A DNA stretch of 64,000 bases from Acidiluteibacter sp963716125 (GCA_963716125.1 OY970294.1:930001-994000); one strand, 5' to 3'; shown: positions 1-8,762, numbered from the stretch's first letter. The notes: generated from the sequence alone by a model not told the origin. Numbers and translations: made by a program.

Positions 1-509
1 AAAAATCTTTTGATAAAATCTCTAAATACATTGAGAATGCTAAAAAAGATAAAGATTCAGAGGTTATTATTGGCGGAAAATGTGATAAATCAAAAGGGTA
101 TTTTATAGAGCCAACGGTAATTCTTGCGAAAGATCCAAAATATACAACGATGTGTGAGGAGATTTTTGGCCCCGTAATTACAATCTATGTTTACGATGAA
201 AAAGATTTTGAAAAAACATTGAAATTGGTAGATGATAACGCTTATGCTTTAACAGGTGCTATTTTTGCAAAAGATAGAATTGTGATTGAGGATATGTGCA
301 AAAAGTTAGTGAATGCAGCAGGAAACTTCTACATTAATGACAAACCAACCGGAGCAGTTGTTGGACAACAGCCATTTGGTGGAGCACGTAAATCAGGTAC
401 AAATGATAAAGCAGGAGCAATGCAAAATTTAATGCGTTGGGTTTCTGCAAGAACTATGAAAGAAACATTTGTTACACCAACAGATTACAGATATCCATTT
501 TTAGGATAA
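1..509 (+). CDS. pruA: L-glutamate gamma-semialdehyde dehydrogenase, C-terminal part
   Basis: The 5' end lies outside the window. The frame is open from base 3 and ends at TAA 507-509, giving about 168 residues of an aldehyde dehydrogenase C-terminal half. The enzyme oxidises glutamate gamma-semialdehyde (from proline) to glutamate with NAD+ in the cytoplasm. Diagnostic stretches are EEIFGPV, GNFYINDKPTGAVVGQQPFG and GARKSGTNDKAG, the last two being close to invariant in 1-pyrroline-5-carboxylate dehydrogenases and not in general aldehyde dehydrogenases. The catalytic cysteine region is upstream of the window. The stop codon directly abuts a MITE-like repeat that begins at 510, and a hairpin terminator follows at 692. 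Confidence 0.95.
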   Translation, partial: KSFDKISKYIENAKKDKDSEVIIGGKCDKSKGYFIEPTVILAKDPKYTTMCEEIFGPVITIYVYDEKDFEKTLKLVDDNAYALTGAIFAKDRIVIEDMCKKLVNAAGNFYINDKPTGAVVGQQPFGGARKSGTNDKAGAMQNLMRWVSARTMKETFVTPTDYRYPFLG

Positions 510-670
510 AATACCGATTGCGCTATCAAATCCTCCAAAATGGCGGACATGTTATCGTATACTTCGTTCCTACGTATACTCGTTTGCTAAAAGCTCGGCA
601 TTTACCAATTCTACGTTTTAAAATAACATGAATTTAGGTATATGCGTCATTATAAAACTTAATTGGTATT
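510..670 (+). repeat. MITE-like dispersed repeat, copy 1
   Basis: This 161-bp stretch begins AATACCGATT and ends AATTGGTATT, imperfect terminal inverted repeats matching at 9 of 10 positions. A second copy lies inverted at 10117-10255. The shared blocks are ACTTCGTTCCT, TTGCT, a 24-25 base block containing CATTTACCAATTCTACG, TATATGCG and AAACTTAATTGGTAT. The middle differs in length between copies. It contains no long reading frame, so it is non-autonomous. It starts at the base after the pruA stop codon. Confidence 0.75.
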
Positions 671-691
671 ATATATCGACCACAAATGAAC

Positions 692-725
692 AAACGCCTG
701 TTAGAATTTTAACAGGCGTTTTTCA
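692..725 (+). terminator. Rho-independent terminator downstream of pruA
   Basis: A 12-bp perfect stem, AAACGCCTGTTA (692-703) with TAACAGGCGTTT (710-721), has a six-base loop (GAATTT). A short T-rich tail follows. It sits between pruA and the next gene, oriented to end plus-strand transcription. Confidence 0.85.
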
Positions 726-758
726 TTTTAAAGCCAGATTGTAATTAAGTTTGTACAG

Positions 759-1061
759 ATGAATAAACTTTGGGATAGAATACCATCTTTTTTTAAGAAT
801 AAATTTATAATGACCACGGTCGTATTTATTCTCTGGCTGTCTTTTTTTGATCAAAACAATTGGATTACTCAAATGCAATATCAATTTGAATTAAACAAAT
901 TGGAAAATGAGCGTGAATTTTATGATGAAGAAATCAAAAAGGTTTCTCAAGATTTAAAAGAACTAAGAACCAATCCAAAATCAATGGAAAAGTTTGCCCG
1001 CGAAAAATACCTCATGAAAAAAGACAATGAAGAAATCTTTGTTCTTGTAGAAAAAGATTAA
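759..1061 (+). CDS. FtsB/DivIC-like septum formation initiator
   Basis: This 100-residue protein has a short cytoplasmic N-terminus, one membrane segment at about residues 17-32 (FIMTTVVFILWLSFF), then a charged helical region with coiled-coil character (LENEREFYDEEIKKVSQDL). It ends with the family's conserved tail, PKSMEKFAREKYLMKKDNEEIFVL. FtsB/DivIC proteins form the FtsQLB/DivIB-FtsL-DivIC complex that activates septal peptidoglycan synthesis at the cytoplasmic membrane. Length and topology fit the family. In other Bacteroidota this family is often near eno; that neighbour is not visible here. No paralogue is seen in the window. Confidence 0.88.
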   Translation: MNKLWDRIPSFFKNKFIMTTVVFILWLSFFDQNNWITQMQYQFELNKLENEREFYDEEIKKVSQDLKELRTNPKSMEKFAREKYLMKKDNEEIFVLVEKD

Positions 1062-1399
1062 ATCATTGCCTTGTAAGTTCTTTTTATAATTCTCTGTTTT
1101 CTACTATAAAGGTAAAAAACTTCAATCAAAAAAACTTTTCAAATTATATTTATAATTTTTGTTAGCTCAGAATTAATTGAAAAGTGAAATAAATTTGAGA
1201 CCCTCCTATGCCAAAAATATGGGTATCAGTGAGTGTTATAAATATTTCATCTTTTCAGAATGATTTAAATTTATATGTCGCTGCTATGCAGCTTTTCAAA
1301 TCAGCAACATTTATTTTTAATAATATGTAGCTCCTATAGAGCTAAGATTTATCTAATTAAGCCTTTCAAAATATTATTCAATGTAATAAATGGTAAATT
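1062..1399. other. Intergenic region with two paired short hairpins
   Basis: This is a non-coding stretch. Two similar hairpins lie 50 bp apart, GCTGCTATGCAGC at 1280-1292 and AGCTCCTATAGAGCT at 1329-1343. Each follows a TATGT(c/a)G-type lead-in. I see no gene on either strand. It leads directly into the 121-bp tandem array. Confidence 0.6.
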
Positions 1400-2400
1400 G
1401 TTACATTGAATAATTGACTTATTGATTCATTAACAACTACATTGCGACTAGTCCGCCGAAACATTGTGTAGGAGGAAGCAATGAAGAACTTTGTCCGCCG
1501 CAGTGAAACGAAGGAGGATTATTACATTGATTAATTGACTTATTGTTGCATTAACAACGACATTGCGACTAGTCCGCCGAAACATTGTGTAGGAGGAAGC
1601 AATGAAGAACTTTGTCCGCCGCAGTGAAACGAAGGAGGATTATTACATTGATTAATTGACTTATTGTTGCATTAACAACGACATTGCGACTAGTCCGCCG
1701 AAACATTGTGTAGGAGGAAGCAATGAAGAACTTTGTCCGCCGCAGTGAAACGAAGGAGGATTATTACATTGTTAAATTTACTTATTGTTGCATTAACAAC
1801 GACATTGCGACTAGTCCGCCGAAACATTGTGTAGGAGGAAGCAATGAAGAACTTTGTCCGCCGCAGTGAAACGAAGGAGGATTATTACATTGATTAATTG
1901 ACTTATTGTTGCATTAACAACGACATTGCGACTAGTCCGCCGAAACATTGTGTAGGAGGAAGCAATGAAGAACTTTGTCCGCCGCAGTGAAACGAAGGAG
2001 GATTATTACATTGATTAATTGACTTATTGTTGCATTAACAACGACATTGCGACTAGTCCGCCGAAACATTGTGTAGGAGGAAGCAATGAAGAACTTTGTC
2101 CGCCGCAGTGAAACGAAGGAGGATTGTTACATTGTTAAATTGACTTATTGTTGCATTAACAACGACATTGCGACTAGTCCGCCGAAACATTGTGTAGGAG
2201 GAAGCAATGAAGAACTTTGTCCGCCGCAGTGAAACGAAGGAGGATTATTACATTGATTAATTGACTTATTGTTGCATTAACAACGACATTGCGACTAGTC
2301 CGCCGAAACATTGTGTAGGAGGAAGCAATGAAGAACTTTGTCCGCCGCAGTGAAACGAAGGAGGATTGTTACATTGTTAAATTGACTTATTGTTACATTA
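1400..2400. repeat. Tandem array of eight 121-bp units
   Basis: The marker ATTGCGACTAGTCCGCCG recurs at 1441, 1562, 1683, 1804, 1925, 2046, 2167 and 2288, an exact 121-bp period. The units are nearly identical; variation is confined mainly to the AT-rich linker around TTACATTGATTAATTG versus TTACATTGTTAAATTG. Within each unit, CATTGC and GCAATG form an inverted pair, and TCCGCC is followed twice by GGAGGA, which would pair with one mismatch. Each unit also contains AGGAGG five bases before an ATG that opens a 17-residue frame (MKNFVRRSETKEDYYID in most copies). There are no spacers, so it is not a CRISPR. Function is unknown. Confidence 0.97.
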
Positions 2401-2409
2401 AACTAAAGT

Positions 2410-3678
2410 CTATACCGTAGGTAAAACCTTAGTCTCCACCTCACCAAAACCAATTCTCACACCATCTTTTTCAGCAAAACCTCTCATTTTCACAGTATCT
2501 CCATCATTGATAAAAGTTCTTTCACTTCCATCAGATAGTTTTATAGGTTTCGTTGCATTCCAAGCTAATTCTAACATAGAGCCATATGAATCAGGACTTT
2601 TTCCTGAAATAGTACCACTTCCATACATATCACCAGCTTGCACATTACAACCATTGATAGTATGATGTGCCAATTGCTGTTCCATATTCCAATACATATA
2701 TTTATAGTTCGATTTTGAAACTACATTTTCATGACCACCTTCTGGAGTAATTAAAACTTCTAGTTGAATATCAATATTTTTATCACCCTTAAATTTAAGG
2801 TAAGGAAAAACTTCAGGCTCTTGTTCTGGACCTGCCACTCTAAAAGGCTCCATGGCATCTAAAGTAACTATCCATGAAGAAATAGATGAAGCAAAGTTTT
2901 TTGCTAAAAATGGCCCTAAAGGCACATATTCCCATTTTTGAATATCTCTAGCACTCCAATCGTTAAACAAAACCATTCCAAATATATAATTGTCAGCTTC
3001 CTCAGTGCTGATTGATTCACCTAAAGCTTTGCCAGGGTAAGTAATAAAACTCAATTCTAATTCAAAATCTAATCGCTTGCAAGGCCCAAATACAGGGGCT
3101 CCATCATTTGGTTTCTGCTGACCTTTAGGACGGTGAATAGCTACTCCTGAATTAATTATTGATGAAGAACGACCGTGATAACCAACAGGAATATATTTCC
3201 AATTCGGTAAAAGTGCATTGTCAGGATCTCTAAACATGGTTCCTACATTGGTGGCATGCTCTATACTAGAGTAAAAATCAGTGTAATCTCCCACTTTTAC
3301 TGCCAAATGAACATCCACTCTATCAATAGGAGTAATAACTTCTAATAAATTATTTTCTTTTTTACGCAATTCATCATTGCCTAAAGTAAAAATTTCAGAA
3401 AGTCTATTTCTTATTTTTCTAGTATAATTTTTGCCTTTTTCTATAAAGGGGTTTAAAAACTCTTGATTAAAAACATTTTCGGTTTCTATATCTTTAAAGT
3501 AGCCTAATTCTGCCAATTTTTGAAGATCAATTATGCTATTTCCAATTCTACTAGCTACTCTTTTTGATTTTTTATCGTTGCTGATGATGCCAAAAGGTAA
3601 ATTCTGAATAGGGAAGTCTGAACCTTCATTCACTTCTATCCAACTTTTTAGCTCAGGATTGTTTGCTTGTATATTCAT
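2410..3678 (-). CDS. fahA: Fumarylacetoacetase
   Basis: The product has 422 residues and hydrolyses fumarylacetoacetate to fumarate and acetoacetate, the last step of tyrosine degradation, in the cytoplasm. It has the FAH N-terminal domain followed by the catalytic FAH fold. Metal and active-site stretches are visible: DFYSSIEHATNVGTMFRD, YHGRSSSIINSG, RLDFELELSF (two metal-binding Glu) and FNDWSARDIQKWEY. I chose the ATG at 3678 (MNIQANNPEL). The frame is open 21 residues further up, but that extension would cross a minus-strand -7 box at 3699-3706. Length matches the bacterial and eukaryotic family (about 420). Homogentisate dioxygenase and other pathway genes are not in the window. Confidence 0.96.
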   Translation of the reverse strand: MNIQANNPELKSWIEVNEGSDFPIQNLPFGIISNDKKSKRVASRIGNSIIDLQKLAELGYFKDIETENVFNQEFLNPFIEKGKNYTRKIRNRLSEIFTLGNDELRKKENNLLEVITPIDRVDVHLAVKVGDYTDFYSSIEHATNVGTMFRDPDNALLPNWKYIPVGYHGRSSSIINSGVAIHRPKGQQKPNDGAPVFGPCKRLDFELELSFITYPGKALGESISTEEADNYIFGMVLFNDWSARDIQKWEYVPLGPFLAKNFASSISSWIVTLDAMEPFRVAGPEQEPEVFPYLKFKGDKNIDIQLEVLITPEGGHENVVSKSNYKYMYWNMEQQLAHHTINGCNVQAGDMYGSGTISGKSPDSYGSMLELAWNATKPIKLSDGSERTFINDGDTVKMRGFAEKDGVRIGFGEVETKVLPTV

Positions 3679-3698
3679 GCTGTAAATTTTAATTTCTA

Positions 3699-3706
3699 CA
3701 AAAATA
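3699..3706 (-). promoter_or_regulatory. Bacteroidota -7 element for fahA
   Basis: On the minus strand the sequence is TATTTTTG, matching TAnnTTTG. It lies about 20 bases upstream of the chosen fahA ATG. No clear TTG -33 element is seen at the standard spacing. Confidence 0.5.
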
Positions 3707-3877
3707 CAATTTTGAAAATTGATAAAAAAAGATGCAACCACTAACTTATGTTAAACGTCTAAATGCAGAAAGTGGGATTATTTTAGTAATTTTCAATCCT
3801 TATTGAAAATTTTAAAGTTGTGAAATTTTGCAACTATAATTAAATTAGCCCGAAATTAAATAACAAATCACTATCAG

Positions 3878-6800
3878 ATGAGAAATAATTTACGAATTAT
3901 CAACCTTTTAGCCTTCTTTGTAGGCTCATTAATTTTTAGCTTTAACGTTGCAGCACAAACGAATACTGTTAATTTGTTTGTTGAACGTTTTGACAGTCCT
4001 ACAGTCAATATGACGTCATCCTCCCAATCAGGATTAAATAATAACAATTGGGGAGTAACTACCATCCTAGGTATGCAAGGTACCAATTCTGATTCAGCCA
4101 AAGTTGCTTTGAACGACATTGTTTATTTAACCTCCGATACAATTAATACAAGTGGTTATGCGAGTGTTTTATTAAGTTTCGATCATATTGCAAAAATTGA
4201 AGCATTAGATCAAGCCTACATAGAAGTTTCTATTGATAAAGGAGTTAATTGGACGAGATTAGGGCCAAATAATTCTATATATCAAGGTAGTAGTGCCGCT
4301 TTTAATGTAGATAGTGCTTTTAATGAACAATCAAATGTATTTTTATGGTTAGGTATTCCGACTGGAACCAATCCAACAACTTATCCATCACAAAACTGGT
4401 TTGTTGCTGAAAATTTTGATATAACAGAATTAGTAGCTGGTCAAAGCAATGTTTTGGTAAGATTTGCTTTAAGAGATATGCCTGTTTCACAACCTGGACC
4501 TGCTGGTCGAAAAGGTTGGTTTTTAGATAATATAATTGTTGCTGGTTCTACTTGTGAATTATTGCCACCAAATGTAAGTATTGCTGCTCCAATTTCTTAT
4601 CCTGCACCTTATGGTAATGGAAGAGTGTATGATACAGGGCCTTATGTGTTTATTGCTACAGTATTAGACCAATCTGGTGTTTTGAAAGATAGTACCTTCT
4701 TAGTTTATTCATTGTGGGATGCTAATGGCGTTTTTGTGAAAAGAGATACTGAACCTATGGTAAATGTTTCATCAGCTAACTATAGAGGGGTTATACCTGC
4801 GGCTAATGTAGGTGACTCTATTCGTTATTATATGCGTTTTACAGATAGTAGTGGTTGTGTAAATACTACTTATTTCCCTGCAGTAGGCGAAAAGTATATG
4901 AAAATAAGATATGATTTACCACAACCTTGTGAAACAACACCTGAATTTGTATTTCCTTACTTTGAAGATTTTGAAACATTTGAAATAGATCTTTCAGGTG
5001 GTTTGTATAACAATTGGATAAATGCACAAGGAGATTTACATGATTGGCAGGTAGGAATTGATACCACACCCACCAATTTTACAGGGCCTTATGGACGTGC
5101 TAGAGGTGGTCATTCTGGTAGAAAGTTTTTGTATTTGGAAGCTACAGGTCATGTGGGTCAAGAAGCTCACCTGTTATCTCCATGTTTAGATTTTTATGAG
5201 ACACCTAATCCAACTTTAGAATTTTGGTACCATATGAGAGGGCCTCATATTGATACTTTACATGTTGATTTGTATGATGAAATTAATCGAGTTTGGGTAA
5301 GAGATATTATTCCTCCAATTGGTGGAAACCAAGGAAATGTTTGGAGATTGAAACAAGGTAATTTTTATAACTATAGAAACCAAATTGTTCAGTTGCGTTT
5401 TAGAGCTAAAGCTGGAAGAGGAGGAGATATTGGGGATATCTGTATTGATGACTTTAGAATTTACAATGGACCTATTTATAATGCAGCAGTTCAAAAAGTA
5501 GTAACTACTCCTTATACACCAACAACTCCTCAAAATGTAAAATTTACATTAGAAAATTTTGGAGTATTGGATATTACATCTTTACCTGCACAATATAATA
5601 TTTATGATGATAAGGATAGTCTACTTGCTTCAGGTAGTAATACTTTTCAATCTTTAAGTCTTATTCCTTCAGCTGAGATTGATTTAACTTTCCCTACAAC
5701 TTATATGCCTCCTAATAAAGGATTTAAAGTTGAAGTAATCGTAAATTTACCTAATGATACCGCAAATCTTAACGATACTAATTTTGCGACATCTTATGGA
5801 TTGAATAGAAGAGTAGCAACTTATTACGATAATTATGATAATGCTGCCAGAGCCATTGATTGGACATCAACTCCTGTAGAAGCTGGTGTGAGAAGTAAAT
5901 GGAAAAGATACAAACCAACAGCTGCTCCAGGTTTGCCAGGTACTGCTTTTTCAGAACCTTGGGTATGGGGTGTTAATGGAAATCAACAATATGAAATTAG
6001 CGTAGATAATTCATTGATTTCTCCATTTATAGATATGTCTAATACAGATTCTTCTTTTATTCAATTTGAATCTTTTAGATTAATCGCTGGTCATAAAAAT
6101 GGGTTGGGTACGAATTCGATGCATATGGAATACAGTACTGATAGAGGTGCATCATGGAAATTTTTACCAAATGATAATAATCCGCCTGCTACCTTAAATT
6201 GGTACACCGGTTTAAATACGAATACAGGAATCCCCGGCTGGTTAGATAGTACTAGAGGTTGGGAAAAGTCTAGAATTAAAACTACCTTTTTAGATGATTC
6301 ATCAGAGGTCTTATTTAAATTTAGATTTATTTCAGATACACTTGATTTCTTGAGTTATGGGCCAAATATTGATAATTTTTCAGTTATTAATCCAGAACTA
6401 GTTGATATAGCTGTAACGAGCGTATATGAGCCATTTAATGGATGTGAAATTGATTCTGGAAAAGTAGTTTTTAAATTGGAAAATTATGGTAAAACACCTG
6501 TAACTAACATTCCTATAAAAGTGAATGTTGTAGACTTAAGAACTAATTCAATTACAACAACTTTTAATGAAACAGTCAATGTTACATTAAATCCTTTTGA
6601 TACAGTCAGGTATACTGCAAATAGTAGAGCTATTTTTCCTGTTATTGGTAATTATCGGGTAGATGTAATTGCATTAGCAAATGGAGATACAGGTCCCTTA
6701 AATGATACTGCCTCTAAATCTACTGAGAGTTATTATGGTTGTGAAGTAACTGTAAAGGTCTTTACTGATTCTATAATTGGTAATGGAAGCTGGGAAATTT

Positions 6801-8296
6801 ATGAAAATGGTGCTCAAACGGAAAGAAGATTGTTAACTAAGATAGACACCAATACTTTAACAGACTTTTCTACCTATGTAGAACGTTATTGTATTAAAGA
6901 TAGCTCAGAAATTAAGGTCAACCTAAAAGATCCAAACGGTTCATTAACTAGATTTGAGTTAAGTGGATTTGGTTTTAGATACTGGAATACTTTTGGTGGC
7001 ACGGCTGATTTGAACTCAGATTCTTATGAATGGATTTGTCCTGCTAAATTGAGTATGGGCGTTGAAAGGATAGAATTGCTGGGCTTAGAAGGTAACATGC
7101 CTTTAGCAATTGATTATCCAATACGAGTTTATTTATTAGACGATGGATTAGATTCTATTCTAAATGTGGAAGTAAATCTTCAAATTGGTAATAACCCTGT
7201 TATAACTGAAAAAGATACCTTTAATCCAGAGTTGAGATATAAAGATAGAAGAGTTCATAATTTCAATGATATTTGGACTGCAACTTCAGGACGTCATTAC
7301 TTTAAATCATGGACTTCTAATCCTAATGATGGTAATCTTCCTGATACCCGTTCTACTGACGATACAGCTTATTATGTTCTCGATATTTTAGATACTATTA
7401 AAGTGAATCAAGTAAACCCTTACTGCAATTCATTCGATCAATCTCCAGGAAATTGGAGAGCATTAAATGCATATACTTTTAAAGAAAATGTAGCAATGGT
7501 GAATGGATCTCCTACTAAGACTTTCTTAGATTCTAGTCGTACAGGAGCTAATTCATGGGTTACTGTTTTAGATACAACTTATGGTAATTATGATTCTTCA
7601 GCTGTTACATCAGATTTTATAGAAATGGTTGGAAAGTCTTGTTATGAAGTAACCTTCTGGCACAGATTCTTAACTGAAGAGGATAACGATGGAGGTCAAT
7701 TCCAATACTCTACTGATAATGGTCAATTTTGGAATACCTTGTATGATTATTCAGGAGAAGCTCAGAACTGGTATAACACCGATCATATTGCTGCTATTAT
7801 TGGGAATACCCAAAATGGTGGTTGGACTGGAAATTCTAATGATTGGTTAGAGTCTAAGAATGTAATCGGTTTTCAAAAAGATACAAGAGCAATCTTTAGA
7901 TTTAGATTTGAGTCTGATGGTTCAGTAGTTAATGAAGGATGGCAAATAGATGATTTTTGCATGGATTCTATATCACGAACCGACTCTAATAAATATAAAA
8001 GCTGCTTCCCCGTTGGATTAGATGAATTTGACAATAAAAATGTATCCTTGAGTAATATCTTTCCTAACCCTGCAAGCAATATATCTAATGTTACCTTTGG
8101 ACTTAAAAAGTCTGGTCAAGTTAACTTTAATGTCATTAATATGATGGGTCAGCAGTTTTATAACGAAAGCGAATTTAAAGCTGCAGGTGAGCATTTAATT
8201 CAAATTAATGTGAATAATTGGGCTGATGGAGTTTATTTCTACTCTATAGAGTTTGAAGGAGAACGCATCGTTAAGAAAATGGTAGTGAGGAAATAG
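3878..8296 (+). CDS. Large secreted multidomain protein with T9SS sorting domain
   Basis: The product has 1472 residues. It has an N-terminal signal peptide ending at about residue 27 (FVGSLIFSFNVAAQ). Several jelly-roll/MAM-like segments follow, around residues 30-225, 350-550, 640-830 and 1180-1360, recognisable by alternations such as LLSPCLDFYE, LEFWYHMRG, VTFWHRFL and FQYSTDNG...W. CARDB-like segments lie near 545-640 and 840-940 (VDIAVTSVYEP, VVFKLENYGKTPV). The C-terminus (NIFPNPASN...GVYFYSIEFEGERIVKKMVVRK) is a type A T9SS sorting domain, so it is predicted to be exported and anchored on or released from the cell surface. No catalytic motif was recognised. A palindromic element follows 10 bases after the stop. 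Confidence 0.9.
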   Translation: MRNNLRIINLLAFFVGSLIFSFNVAAQTNTVNLFVERFDSPTVNMTSSSQSGLNNNNWGVTTILGMQGTNSDSAKVALNDIVYLTSDTINTSGYASVLLSFDHIAKIEALDQAYIEVSIDKGVNWTRLGPNNSIYQGSSAAFNVDSAFNEQSNVFLWLGIPTGTNPTTYPSQNWFVAENFDITELVAGQSNVLVRFALRDMPVSQPGPAGRKGWFLDNIIVAGSTCELLPPNVSIAAPISYPAPYGNGRVYDTGPYVFIATVLDQSGVLKDSTFLVYSLWDANGVFVKRDTEPMVNVSSANYRGVIPAANVGDSIRYYMRFTDSSGCVNTTYFPAVGEKYMKIRYDLPQPCETTPEFVFPYFEDFETFEIDLSGGLYNNWINAQGDLHDWQVGIDTTPTNFTGPYGRARGGHSGRKFLYLEATGHVGQEAHLLSPCLDFYETPNPTLEFWYHMRGPHIDTLHVDLYDEINRVWVRDIIPPIGGNQGNVWRLKQGNFYNYRNQIVQLRFRAKAGRGGDIGDICIDDFRIYNGPIYNAAVQKVVTTPYTPTTPQNVKFTLENFGVLDITSLPAQYNIYDDKDSLLASGSNTFQSLSLIPSAEIDLTFPTTYMPPNKGFKVEVIVNLPNDTANLNDTNFATSYGLNRRVATYYDNYDNAARAIDWTSTPVEAGVRSKWKRYKPTAAPGLPGTAFSEPWVWGVNGNQQYEISVDNSLISPFIDMSNTDSSFIQFESFRLIAGHKNGLGTNSMHMEYSTDRGASWKFLPNDNNPPATLNWYTGLNTNTGIPGWLDSTRGWEKSRIKTTFLDDSSEVLFKFRFISDTLDFLSYGPNIDNFSVINPELVDIAVTSVYEPFNGCEIDSGKVVFKLENYGKTPVTNIPIKVNVVDLRTNSITTTFNETVNVTLNPFDTVRYTANSRAIFPVIGNYRVDVIALANGDTGPLNDTASKSTESYYGCEVTVKVFTDSIIGNGSWEIYENGAQTERRLLTKIDTNTLTDFSTYVERYCIKDSSEIKVNLKDPNGSLTRFELSGFGFRYWNTFGGTADLNSDSYEWICPAKLSMGVERIELLGLEGNMPLAIDYPIRVYLLDDGLDSILNVEVNLQIGNNPVITEKDTFNPELRYKDRRVHNFNDIWTATSGRHYFKSWTSNPNDGNLPDTRSTDDTAYYVLDILDTIKVNQVNPYCNSFDQSPGNWRALNAYTFKENVAMVNGSPTKTFLDSSRTGANSWVTVLDTTYGNYDSSAVTSDFIEMVGKSCYEVTFWHRFLTEEDNDGGQFQYSTDNGQFWNTLYDYSGEAQNWYNTDHIAAIIGNTQNGGWTGNSNDWLESKNVIGFQKDTRAIFRFRFESDGSVVNEGWQIDDFCMDSISRTDSNKYKSCFPVGLDEFDNKNVSLSNIFPNPASNISNVTFGLKKSGQVNFNVINMMGQQFYNESEFKAAGEHLIQINVNNWADGVYFYSIEFEGERIVKKMVVRK

Positions 8297-8300
8297 AAAT

Positions 8301-8397
8301 TAAAGGGCGTCATCACGAAGCTTCGTGACGGTACATTTTATGAATTAGTTCATTGTTGTGATGTCCCTAATTCATAGAATACTCGATGATCTTTGAT
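8301..8397 (+). repeat. 3'-end palindromic element, copy 1
   Basis: It begins TAAAGGGCGTCA, contains the perfect palindrome TCACGAAGCTTCGTGA (8313-8328) and ends near ACTCGATGATCTTTGAT. Related copies lie at 23160-23246 and 37950-38075, both on the minus strand. In all three the palindrome is just 3' of a gene and in that gene's sense direction. It may act as a terminator or mRNA 3'-end stabiliser; this is inferred. Confidence 0.75.
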
Positions 8398-8422
8398 CCG
8401 ATTTTAAAGATACATAAATAGC

Positions 8423-8458
8423 AAAAGGTCTCGTTCTTAGGAATGAGACCTTTTTTTG
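8423..8458 (+). terminator. Rho-independent terminator after the large T9SS protein
   Basis: The stem AAAAGGTCTCGTTC (8423-8436) pairs with GAATGAGACCTTTT (8441-8454), with one G-T wobble and a four-base loop. A T run follows through 8458. It lies about 125 bases after the stop codon of the large secreted protein. Confidence 0.85.
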
Positions 8459-8653
8459 TTCAAAGGGTGTTAGATACAAGCCGAACAACACGTATTTTAA
8501 CTATAATACTGAAATTGGCTTTGCCGATAGCTACCGGCCCGACCACCTTAGGTCTAGTTCATTATTATCATCGTAATTATATTACAAGCATTATGTTTTA
8601 GTGAAAATTACAACCAATAACTATAGCTTTAAAATGATTGAGTAGGCATAAAT
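8459..8653. other. Intergenic stretch without recognised feature
   Basis: This AT-rich stretch lies between the terminator and the Fic control region. I see no gene, RNA or repeat shared with the rest of the window. It includes a locally GC-rich segment (CTACCGGCCCGACCACC) near 8531-8547 of unknown meaning. Confidence 0.4.
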
Positions 8654-8747
8654 ACGTCAATTAATAACATTATTTGACGTAAAGAATTCGGCAAATAGCA
8701 TGCAAAACGTCAAATAATCGTTATATTTGCAGTATAAATCACGTCAT
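8654..8747 (+). promoter_or_regulatory. Promoter and operator-like half-sites upstream of the Fic gene
   Basis: A -7 element TATATTTG (TAnnTTTG) lies at 8722-8729. Around it are four ACGTCA-type half-sites: ACGTCAA 8654-8660, ATTTGACGT 8672-8680 (inverted), ACGTCAAAT 8707-8715 and ACGTCAT 8741-8747. The second and third form a perfect inverted pair of nine bases. The arrangement looks like an operator, probably for the HTH domain of the Fic protein itself; this is inferred. Confidence 0.6.
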
Positions 8748-8762
8748 AAAAAGTAGTGCAAA

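Noticed and set aside
1400..2400. Integron attC array (GTTAAAT-like core sites in some units)
   Set aside because: Core-site pairs are not consistently placed, only some units have GTTAAAT, no cassette genes lie between units and no integrase is seen.
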